The notes under the pieces: model-generated
Database searches by the model: none
What the model saw: only the letters and a program-made list of their open reading frames with translations
What the model was told of the DNA's origin: nothing
Shown here: in pieces, positions 35,073 to 64,000 of the stretch
Position numbering within the stretch: position 1 is the first letter of the stretch
How the letters are laid out: every line of letters starts with the position of its first letter
Assembly (NCBI GenBank): GCA_039707465.1
Contig: CM077645.1
Span: 61,537,850-61,601,849, forward strand
Direction: 5' to 3'
DNA length: 64,000 bases
Origin: Rhabdophis nuchalis
Taxonomy: Eukaryota > Chordata > Lepidosauria > Squamata > Natricidae
Made by a program: the position numbers and the translations under genes

Positions 35073-35614
35073 TTAAGGTTTCATGCAGCTACCGTTGCTT
35101 TCATCTTTGCTATCTTTGATTATTGGGCTGCTTCCCTTGTGCTGTTTCTGTTCTTATAGGTACAATAAATGTTTCAGTAAGACAAACATGTTTTTTTTAT
35201 TTTGACCAGTATTACCCAGAAGTAATTTCATAAATAAATTGTATTTTGTTTTTTTAAAGTTGTTACAATCATTGTTCATTATAAGAACAATTATCATTGT
35301 TCTTAGTATTATCTATTTTCTGTTTTATTTTGGTTTTACTGTTAACTGATTCCACAACAGAAGGCTCCAATCCAATCCAATAAACAAAACCAATTGTTAA
35401 GTGGAAGTTAACAGAATTGGAAATAACTCGGGTTGTAAATTCATCCATGTTTCAATATGTCTTCTTGATTACAATTTTTATGTTCCTTTCAATGCCAAAT
35501 CAATTATTGGAAAAACTGAAACCAAGCTCCAAAGCACCTGAGAGCAGGACAAGAAGCAATGGATGGAAACTAATCAAGGAGAGATCAAACTAAGGAGAAA
35601 TTTCCTGAGTTTCC
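35073..35614. other. Unannotated intergenic DNA
   Basis: Nothing recognised. Confidence 0.4.
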
Positions 35615-35622
35615 AGTTAGAC

Positions 35623-35848
35623 CAGTGATAGTCAACCTGGTCCCTACCGTCCACTAGTGGGCGTTCCAGCTTTCATGGTGGGGAGTAGAGGTTTTGTCCA
35701 GTACTGAAGCACTTTCCTTTTTTTAATTTAATTGACTTCCCTACTTTATAAATCACCATTACTGTGGAACCGGTGGGCGGTTAGAAAATTTTACTACTAA
35801 CAGAGATACAAAAGTGGGTGGTAGGTATAAGAAGGTTGACTACCACTG
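35623..35848 (+). mobile_element. Non-autonomous hAT element (CAGTGATAGTCAACC family)
   Basis: Starts CAGTGATAGTCAACCTGGTC and ends AAGGTTGACTACCACTG. Flanks AGTTAGAC (35615-35622) and AGTTAGAA (35849-35856) agree at 7 of 8. 226 bp without coding capacity. Confidence 0.84.
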
Positions 35849-35947
35849 AGTTAGAACAATTAATCAGTGGAACGGCTTGCCTCCAGAAGTTGTGGGTGCT
35901 CCAACACTGAGGTTTTTAAGAAACCATTTGTCTGACATGGTATAGGA

Positions 35948-36305
35948 CAGTGATGGTGAAAGTTTTAGACAACGAGTGCCCACATTGCGCGTGTGCATGC
36001 CCAAAGAAAAAGGTGTGCACACACACGAACACGCACAAATATGTGTATGCATTAACATGCGTGCATGTAGACATGCATGAGCATGCACACAGGCATGGGC
36101 ATGCGTGCATGCACAGGAGAGACCCGAAGACCAATTGGCCAGCAGGAGATGGGGCATCCCAACACCAACAGTGCGGCAAGAGGTAAGATCTTTTTCTTTC
36201 ATGGGGTTTCTGTTTCGTTGTTTGCAGGGAAACAGCAGCTCATGAAAGAAATGCCACGGAGATCTGACCTGGGGCGACAGCACGTGTGCCACCACAGAGG
36301 TCCCT
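35948..36305 (+). mobile_element. Truncated hAT element, left end only
   Basis: Starts CAGTGATGGTGAAAGTTTTA followed by ACGAGTGCCCA, a hAT left end. The middle is a loose array of GCATG/ACACGC words. Near the right edge, CACGTGTGCCACCACAGAGG resembles the interior of related elements, but no right end or 8 bp duplication is found. Confidence 0.6.
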
Positions 36306-36425
36306 GTAAGTAAATTGAAATAAATAAATAAATTCCCATCCAGGTGACATCTTCAGAATGGAGTGAGATTTGTTTTCTTATTTATTGAATAAGTAAGTAA
36401 ATTGAAATAAATAAATAAATTCCCA
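36306..36425. repeat. Direct repeat pair, 33 bp copies 87 bp apart
   Basis: GTAAGTAAATTGAAATAAAT and the 13 bases after it occur at 36306-36338 and 36393-36425 without a difference. The A+T-rich unit resembles a LINE 3' tail. Confidence 0.85.
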
Positions 36426-38016
36426 TTTTAAATATTATTTTAAGAAGATCATAAATCATCATTTGTAAAACAGGACAAATGTATGTTGTTTTATAATACC
36501 ACATACTCGGTGGCCATCCAGTCTCATTTTAAAAAAAGAGACTTAATCCTCTGACAGATGAAATATAAACAATACCAGGCACCTACATTAAAAAAAAAAG
36601 ATTATTTTTTTTTACTTTCGCAGCCTGACAGGCAATCCATCTTTTCCAGATACATTGAGTGTGGCTTAGAGGGAATAGGATTTGAGGAGGAAAAACCATT
36701 GTGAGTCTCATAGGAACAGAATTGTTTAGTCCCAGTGTGCTCTTAAAATGAAGTTGTGGCACTGCTCTATTTGTTCCTGCCTTATTAACATATTCATTAA
36801 CCATCACTCTTGGAGGCTTCAAGTACTCTAGGGAAAAGGACTTTTCTACAAACTGGCTTTGCGCAGGATTCTCATCCTAGCTAATTCCACAATTTTTCCC
36901 CCAAGGACAAAAAGGGGTAAGAATTTTACTTGCTTGGAATTTTTTGTTATAAAGCATAAAGTATAATATGGCAATAGAAGATGGTGTGATAAAAACATTA
37001 GGTTTCCACTCCCAGTCTACTATACTTGCCAAAATAGGGAATTAAGAAATAAAATTAACCTCAAAATTTCTACTCTGAGTAGATATCTTAATTTATTGTT
37101 GCCTACCCCCTGCTTTTGTTCAACCCTCCCACTCTCACCCCTGCCACAAGGTGGTAAGATATAAACTGAGAAGCTGCAGCTGCAGTATTAGAAATGAAAT
37201 TGCTATGTTCACCGCTTTTGACAGTACACCTTGGAATAGACATCAGTAGTGATTTGTCTGCATCTTCTTTGCTAAGTCAAAACATCAATTGTCTTGCAGG
37301 TTTGTTACAAGTTAAACTATTGCACATTTGTTCATATTTATTATTTGAAACTCAAGATACACATAATATACAGCTACTTTTTAGAAGGGAGCAGGTAATC
37401 TTCTTTTATACATAAATATCTACAGAATATTTTTAAATCAAGCCATCCTCTTACACACACACACAAACACACGTGTGTGTCTGTGTATGTAGATTTACAC
37501 ATATACACACACAGTAATGCAAATGGATTTAGACATAGCTCCACTATCAGCACACCAATTAGATAAGTAAAATCCTTCCAGTGTGTAAAAAAAGCAGCAT
37601 TGTCAGGTATGGCAAATATGTTCCCTTTTTTTTTGTAAGAAGATATGCAGGGATTTTTAGCACCACCTACTGTTGTTCATAATAGGCTATTTTTCATTTT
37701 AAAGCATTAGGACTAAAATATAAGCAACACAGAATTGTGTGTATTATTAAACAGAACTGTATCATACACAGTAAAGAGAAAGCTCTTTATCTTTGTTTTA
37801 AAAAAACTAAGATGTATTGTTAGTATACATTACTAGTATGACTTCTGATTCAGAAGATGGTTTTTTGTGCTAATCATTAAACACCAACTTCATAGTATTT
37901 GCATAATTTTGACTCAGGAATGAATTTCCAAGCAAGTTGTTTTTACTAAAAACAGAGCGATTTTTCCAAGGAAGCCAAATATCCTGTAGTAGTCATTCTG
38001 AAGACAAAAGAAAGCA
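36426..38016. other. Unannotated intergenic DNA
   Basis: A short CA/GT run lies near 37454-37515. No gene seen. Confidence 0.4.
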
Positions 38017-38024
38017 ATTTAGAG

Positions 38025-38159
38025 CAGGGGTCTCCAACCTTTGCAACTTTAAGTCTGAAGGACTTCAGCTCCCAGAATTCTCCAGCCAGCAAAGCTGGCT
38101 GGAGAATTCTAGGAGCTGAAGTCCTTCAGACTTAAAGTTGCAAAGGTTGGAGACCCCTG
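38025..38159. mobile_element. Hairpin hAT MITE, copy 2, with perfect 8 bp TSD
   Basis: 135 bp: two 66 base inverted arms around AAA, with about one mismatch between arms (CTCCCAG against CTAGGAG). ATTTAGAG is repeated exactly at 38017-38024 and 38160-38167. Starts CAGGGGTCTCCAACC. Confidence 0.94.
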
Positions 38160-38167
38160 ATTTAGAG

Positions 38168-40949
38168 GACTCCTAAATTTACAGGGCACTTTGTTTTGTT
38201 TTTTGTGCATCTTGCTCACAGACGGAAGTTGCTGGTAAGAGGAACAATAACTATCAGGGCTAGTACTAGCAACATCAAGAATTACTTGCACTGAATGCTG
38301 TCATCATGTGAATCAGATTTTTGCATTCTTCAGATCCCTCATGCTACACACCAACAGGTAAATACAAGTCTTCATTTTCAGGATAAGTAGCACTTATTGT
38401 ATCATTTGATACTTCGGAAGGCAAGCGCCGTTAGATGTCAGTCACCATATCTCTAAGAAAGGACAAAGGTCCATGTTTTTTTACTAATAATTTGCTGCTA
38501 AGAATTGAGAAGAATTTCTGACAAGTGTATGCAATTTAATACTGACTTAAAAAACCAAGTTAGGTTCAGACATGTTTCACATTTGCTCCCGCTTGTCGCC
38601 AGTCCTCATGCAAGTAGCAATTTAAAGTAAAAAGCCAGAACATTGCATTTAATTGCAACTTCTTGTAGCATGTAAGCCAGGAATTACAGAAGCCAAGTTC
38701 TGAAAGTCTGGCCAATTGTAACTTTCAGGCTTTGACACTCAAGATCAGGAAAGAATAGCGTGAAAGCAAAGCATTCAAATGTGAGTTCACTTTAAATGAA
38801 CAAGACGGGATTATCCTGATTGTAAAGAAAGTGTGACTGGAATTGAAAACTTAAAAGAAGCAAGACATCTTCCTTTTCAAAAAGGTATTTTCTCAGATAA
38901 TAGATTTGATTTCTAAGATGATTTATATCTGCGTATCAGTTTACAGTAGAACAGCTTGTTCTACTATATGGTATTCCATTCTATCTTCCCTTAACAAAAC
39001 AAAACAGCATCTTCAAAGCGAAATTGATAATACAATCTTCTTTCCTTTCAAGTTTATTACTGATCTCTAGGAATCAGTAAATTTTAGTAGAATCTAGGAA
39101 TCTAGCCTAGATATTTTGCAAAATAATAAACAGGTTGTCCTATCCTTCTTCACAGCTCAAGTAGTTTCCTCTTTCTGGGTAGTAAAAAATTCTGTAAACT
39201 TGTTTAACACACATCAAATTTGCTCACAACTGTGCTTTTCAAAATCACCTGTTTAAAATATGTGGACTTCAACTCCCAGAATTCTACCAGCTGGCTTGGG
39301 AATTCTTGAAGTTGAAGTATTTTAAACTTGGTAAAGTTGAGAAACACGAGTTTAGCATATCATCCTTTTCTGATCAGGAAATATACCTCTTAAAATTACA
39401 TTACCAAAGATCTGAGTTCTGAGGAATAAATAATATTAATTGCTATTTATGAAATATATTCTGAACCAAGCAAAACAGTGAGTTGAATCCATAGACCAGC
39501 TTAGAATAGATTGTCTGAGTATTTTTCAAACTTTCTTCTTTTCCCATTGCATTATTTTCTTCCTGACTCATTCATTATGCTTGGTTTTCCTGGCTGTGGT
39601 ATCCAGTAGTATGTATCGTACAACTTTTCCTCGTTCAATGAGCTAAAATAGTTACAAAAGAACACTAATGAAGAGCAGGTCTTTTGACATTAATAAACTC
39701 TTCAACTTAGCTATTGTTTGGTTCCAACGGTTGCTGCGTGGATCATATTTAACTAAATATAAAGAAGAATATAAAGAACGCCACTTTAGTTTACTTACTT
39801 AATACTGCTAATAAACAGCATTCACTAGTTGTTTGTCTAAGCCACGTATTAGCTGTTTATTGCTCATACTGCAATGAATGATCTAAAATCTCAGTATCAG
39901 GGGACATTGTTTGTTCTAGGATGGGAGACAATAAGGAGATACTAATCTAGAATGAAAAATTAACACATTTGAAAAATCCCAGAAAGAAGTAATAGCAAAT
40001 TCACATTATTGCAATAAAACATGTCCATAAAAATCACAAAAAAATGAGCTTCATTCAAGGGGGACTTTGGTTTTAGTGTACTAGCATCGAAGATCAATTC
40101 ATACTTGACACTTGTTCACTATTGAAAGCAAATTGTCATCCAAAAAAATAGGTCATTGTAGCATTCAACATCCAGAAAAACTTTGTTTTCCTTAAATCTC
40201 CCCAGTCAAGTATCTTGTTCTTCGTCTAGCAAAGATAGGTTTGAAGGAGGTGGATCATTTCTGATGATGAAATCAATGAGGCTTCTAAAGTGTCAGAGTA
40301 ATTTGATTTTATGATCCTATAAATGTTTTCAAAATAAACTCTCAAGAACATAGTTGCCAATATTTTCTCAAAACCTGGAAATTGGAAGACAGCAAGTTTC
40401 TGGGAAAGAGAGATGGGAAAGAAAGCCAAAGGAAATTATGAAAAGAAAAGGTAAAGAAAACCTGGCATTAACTTTAAGGGGAAAAAATTCCTGCTTTCAA
40501 CTTACTTGTATATTCTTTGGCTTATGACGGTGCTGACCAAAAGGTTATTTGATACATATTTTGGAATGGCTTAGGTGGGTTAGGAATGGGTTAGGTGTAC
40601 AAATGCCAAGGCTTATTAAGCCAAGACAAAGGTGGTTTGATGCAACTTGTATATTTCTAACATTTAGAAGACAACCTTGCTCACGCTGAGGATATGACAG
40701 TCTTATTTCTAACTGTGTTTTTAGAAAAGCTAATTTCTTTGGTTAACAGTAACTGCAATACATTTTGCATCACCCAATGTAATCTTTTCCGTACTCAGAC
40801 AAGATTTATCAGTTTCAAACTTCTATATTATTCAAGAAAAATGATTGCTTGAATGCAGTTTAAACATTCTACAGTATAATTACAAACATGGGCCTACTTC
40901 ACAGGCTAAAGCTTTGAAGGTCAGTGATATATGGGTCTGAAAATGAATA
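38168..40949. other. Unannotated intergenic DNA
   Basis: Apart from the MITE at 39230, no repeat or exon is recognised. Confidence 0.4.
39230..39348. mobile_element. Degenerate hairpin MITE
   Basis: Starts CTGTGCTTTTCAAAATCACC and ends GGTAAAGTTGAGAAACACG, with an inverted interior (TGGACTTCAACTCCCAGAAT / ATTCTTGAAGTTGAAGTA). Same family as 16280. No matching flanks. Confidence 0.6.
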
Positions 40950-41181
40950 TAGTGATCCCGCGGCTTCATGTTTCGCGGCTTCAGTGCATCGGGGTTTTTT
41001 CAAAAATACAGAATAGAAAAAAAATGCATTGGTAGGAGGCAAGCGCCCCCTAGTGCTTGCTTTAAACGATGTCCACCAACTCAAGTTTCCGGTATAGTGT
41101 ATTGCGAATCCTACTTCGCGGTTTTTCAGTTTTCGCAGAAGGTTCCAGTCCCCATTAACCGCGAAAAACGAGGGATTACTG
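40950..41181. mobile_element. Tigger/pogo-like MITE with TA target sites
   Basis: Left end TAGTGATCCCGCGGCTTC and right end (reversed) CAGTAATCCCTCGTTTTTCG, both flanked by TA (40948-40949 and 41182-41183), as expected for Tc1/mariner-class insertion. 232 bp, CpG-rich (TTTCGCGG, TTCGCGGTTTTTC), no transposase. Confidence 0.82.
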
Positions 41182-41183
41182 TA

Positions 41184-42428
41184 GTTCTGTCATACACGTG
41201 AGAAATGCTGCTTTCACAAATACTTTGACATGCAAGCGCTGCTTAAATTTCAGTCGTTAAAATCAATATTGTGTGATTAAGTAGGGCATTCATTTTTATT
41301 ATTTCAGACCTAATTTGTTAAACATGAAGGAAAACAGTATGCAGAAAAATATCCAGCCATAAGTCCAGGTGCATTGAACAGGTATTCTTCCCTCAGCAAG
41401 AAAACACAGGATTGTAACCTAAACATTATTCTGTACAGCAATATCCACAATCCTAAAGATGCAATGTACAATTTAACATTATGAATCAGAAGGCAAGCAT
41501 GTTTGCTTGTTGTAATGTTGCAGTATACATGTGTTGTCTTTTCGGAAAAATATGAAAAGCACAACTTTTAGAAAAATACAAACTCTAGCACTATGTACAC
41601 ATTTATACAAGGGATTTGTTTAACCTCAGATGTTGTTGTTGTACCCAAAGCACATCTTAAAATCTCTGTACTTGAGCAGAGGAATGGAGCCATCACATGC
41701 AACTATGTAAACAGTGCTAAATGAGTTTTGTACTTTGGAATAAATGATCACAAGGAACACTACAACTGGAAAGAGTTGCTGTCTCCCTCTCATATACCAG
41801 GCAAGGGAGAATAGAATAGAAATGGTTACAGGAAAGATGATTTTATTGATGAACTGAAAAACTCTTAATTTTTCTGACTATCTTACTTGAAAAAAATGAT
41901 GATACAAGATTCAGGTGTTCTGCAATAGTACATTTTTGGACAGCAACTAATTTTAACCAAGCAAAAGGGGGAGAAATGTTCGGACAATGGATTCATTTAA
42001 AGTGCTGTCTTCCTGAAAGTGCAGTAGGGATTAAACAGAGGAAGGCCTAACATATCTAAAAATCTATTGCTTCCTTTTGGCCCCAGAGAAAGAACAGACG
42101 GGTATTTGAATATCTCACCTCGGAAGCATAGATACACACATGCTAGTGCGTGTCAAAGCAATTTAAAAAAGTGTATATAGAGCTTGCATCAATTTCCCTC
42201 ATTTTCTCTTCTTCAAGGTTAATGCAGATGTCATTCCTTACAACTCCACTTAACCAACTGCATGGAGGACCCCAGGTCGTGAGAGAGGTATGACAGATGT
42301 TTTTATCATCACAACATCCTTGATTCTATTTAACAGCAACATTATTCATAGCCTTAACTATATTTAATGCTTCACACTTAGTACTGCAATAGTTGCTCTC
42401 CTCTCCAGGTTTAAGCCATGCTCCCTTA
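41184..42428. other. Unannotated DNA downstream of CCDC186
   Basis: No repeat named. Part of it could belong to a long CCDC186 3' UTR, since further minus-strand AATAAA signals lie at about 41842 and 41295. Confidence 0.3.
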
Positions 42429-43731
42429 TTTATTGCCTCCTTATTCTCCCATGGCAGCCCACTTGCAATCTTCTTCCAAGTGTGCCAGGATGAGCTGCCT
42501 TGGGTGCTACACAAAACTGGGTAGATAGGCAGAATATAAATGTAACTTTTTAAAAAGCCGTACAGAGGAAGCAGCCAGCATGGTCACTAGGAATTCTGTA
42601 GTTGTTATCCCAACTGAAGCTACATAGATGGTGATGATGGCAGACATAAAGAATAATTGTCCTTATTTGTATAATTATTGTTATACAATAATTGTATACA
42701 ATCATTAACAATGCAAGTATTGTTAAACAGTTATGGTGGTGATATCCGTATCTTCTATATCTGGGCATATTCCTTTTTCTTTTTCAATCAATATGGGATT
42801 TTATCATCATTTATCATCAGATCAGAACAGATATATGTAATGTCACCTGTGCTTATGTGCAGTAATTACAGTTTCTATTATTTCCATTTCAATGAACACG
42901 GTCAATCTGCAAGATTTGAAGGCTTCATGACTCTATATTTTGTTTTCCCAAATATACAAAATCTTATGTCTATACTCCGTAGAGTTTTAACAATCTTTTT
43001 TTTTTTAAAGGGGGGATCTTTCTTTAAAGAAAAAGGATATTATTCACATCTCAGGACTCAAGGGTTTTTAAGAAAATGTTTTTGGTCAAGTTGCTAGAAT
43101 ACCTGTCATATCTTTCAACCATGTATTAAAAGAATGTGTACTATGAAGCCCTTTCCCAATGCATGTTATAAATAAAAAATCTAAATATATCCAAGAACAC
43201 ATGTATATTTGGAGAAAAAGATGTATGCCCTAGAACAGGGGTCCCCAACCTTTGCAACTTTAAGTCTGAAGGACTTCAGCTCCCAGAAGTCTGGGAGCTG
43301 AAGTCCTTCAGACTTAAAGTTGCAAAGGTTGGGGACCCCTGCCCTAGAAGGCACTGGGGTTAATATACATGCAACAGCCACCCTTTTTTCTCCTCGTCTT
43401 TTCTCTGCAAAACAAATATCAACAACAAATGTACCAGTCTTATACAGTAGTCCATTTTTAAGAGTTGCTTTTTTTAATTGCACAAAGCAGAGTGGTTGCA
43501 TTCTCTTTAACAAGAAAAGTGTTGATATGACTAATTTCAGTGATGGATGGAAGTATGTTCAGAAAAGTTCAAGGTCTCCATTTGTTTAAGCAAACCAGAC
43601 ATTCGGATCTAGTCAGAGTTGTTCGCAATCAACTTTGTTTTGTTAAAATTTCATTGGACTGTCATATCTGGCCATCCAATTTTATATAATCATCAAAGCT
43701 GGAACATCTACTTTTCTGATCCTGGTCTCAG
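42429..43731 (-). other. CCDC186: Putative CCDC186 3' UTR
   Basis: Sequence following the stop codon. The first minus-strand AATAAA is at 42429-42434 (an ATTAAA is at 43473-43478), so the transcript could end shortly beyond either. It contains the hairpin MITE at 43236-43341 and, at its far end, a LINE-like tail near 42490-42545 (GCCTTGGGTG ... GAATATAAATG). The extent is inferred; only transcript data can fix it. Confidence 0.3.
43236..43341. mobile_element. Hairpin hAT MITE, copy 3: perfect 52 bp arms, perfect TSD
   Basis: 106 bp: a 52 base arm starting CAGGGGTCCCCAACC, a 2 base AG spacer and the exact reverse complement. CCCTAGAA flanks it at 43228-43235 and 43342-43349. It is a 29 bp shorter version of the elements at 6892 and 38025, lacking the GAATTCTCCAGCCAGC centre. 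The absence of any arm mismatch points to a recent insertion. It lies 390-496 bases past the CCDC186 stop. Confidence 0.95.
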
Positions 43732-63235
<19,504 letters not shown>

Positions 63236-64000
63236 TTTTATTTTCGAATTTATACCCCGCCCTTCTCCATTGTTAGGACCCAGGGCGGCGCACAGGCATT
63301 ATTAAAAACATACAAAAAATAATATACATTATTAAAAGCATATTAAATTAAATCCCGTGCTAAAAAACCCATTTTAAAACCTAAAGATTAAAATTTATGG
63401 ATAAAAGTCAGAAACGGGCGGCTATGCTAGGCCGGCTTGTTGAAATAGATATGTCTTAAGACGTTGGCGGAAGAGGCGGAGGTCCGAGATGGTGCGTAGG
63501 TCGGGGGGTAGGTCGTTCCAGAGGGCCGGGCCCGCCACAGAGAAGGCCCTTCCCCTGGGGGTCGCCAACCGGCATTGCCCAGCTGACGGTACCCGGAGAA
63601 GACCCTCTCTGTCGGAGCGGACTGGACGAAGGGATGTATGTGGCAGGAGACGGTCTCGTATATAGCTAGGCCCCGAGCCATGGAGCGATTTGAAGATGGT
63701 CGTCAACACCTTGAAGCGCACTCGAAAGGCCACAGGCAGCCAGTGCAGCTCGCGCAGGAGAGGTGTTATGTGGGCTTGCCTTGGGGCATCCATAATCACC
63801 CGCGCGGCCGCATTCTGAACTAACTGTAGCCTTCGAGTGCACCTCAAGGGGAGCCCCATGTAGAGAGCGTTACAGTAATCCAGCCGAGATGTAACGAGCG
63901 CTTGAGTGACTGTGCGAAGGGCCCCCCGGTCCAGTAAGGGGCGCAACTGGCGTATCAGGCGTACCTGATAAAACGCCCTCCTGGCCACGGCCGCCACATG
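63236..64000 (-). mobile_element. L2 LINE, minus strand, cut by window edge
   Basis: On the minus strand an uninterrupted frame of 191 codons runs in from the edge (AAVARRAFYQVRLIRQLRPL, LDYCNALYMGLPLRCTRRLQ, RGRAFSVAGPALWNDLPP, QAGLA, stop at 63422) into a 3' UTR with CGCCGCCCTGGGTCC (reversed near 63275-63295). It is the least damaged L2 coding stretch here and may continue as a longer element right of 64000. Same orientation as CCDC186. Confidence 0.92.

Overview
The window is vertebrate nuclear DNA, almost certainly from a squamate reptile (snake or lizard). It is AT-rich, with one large intron-split gene on the minus strand at the right. Everything else is dense, mostly dead transposon copies of squamate type: L2-clade and CR1 LINEs, tRNA-derived SINEs with LINE-like tails, many short hAT elements, one Tigger-like MITE and one solo LTR. 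No bacterial-style operons, CRISPR arrays or rRNA genes are present.

The host gene is CCDC186 (human C10orf118; worm CCCP-1), a coiled-coil RAB2-binding protein of the trans-Golgi that acts in dense-core vesicle maturation. I could place 14 consecutive coding exons on the minus strand between 62001 and 43732. All splice sites are GT-AG, the phases match at every junction, and the last exon ends in a stop codon. Together they encode 687 residues, the C-terminal three quarters of the protein. The missing N-terminal exons must lie right of the window. Its introns hold two SINE-like insertions, three L2 copies, a CR1 copy with a hAT nested in it, a SPIN-like hAT element and other hAT pieces.

Positions 1 to about 42400 hold no gene I can recognise and look like the region downstream of CCDC186 (in mammals the next gene there is ADRB1, which is not in this window). 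The region is built from L2 copies (530-2881, 5046-5540, 24868-25505, 29575-32129 and tail fragments), a CR1 fragment (8268-9030), a 580 bp solo LTR (32202-32781), a SINE with a CR1-like tail (34931-35072) and many hAT elements. At least nine of the window's hAT elements are bounded by perfect 8 bp target-site duplications.

Three short hAT-type elements (6892, 38025, 43236) are nearly perfect hairpins. The third is a 52 bp perfect inverted repeat with a 2 base loop, about 390 bases downstream of the CCDC186 stop, probably inside its 3' UTR. Other points of note are the SPIN-like element, the LINE-into-LINE insertion at 31368, and an isolated exon-like 105 bp block at 11298. I found no clearly new biological system. 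The window mainly shows how transposons pile up in and around one conserved gene.
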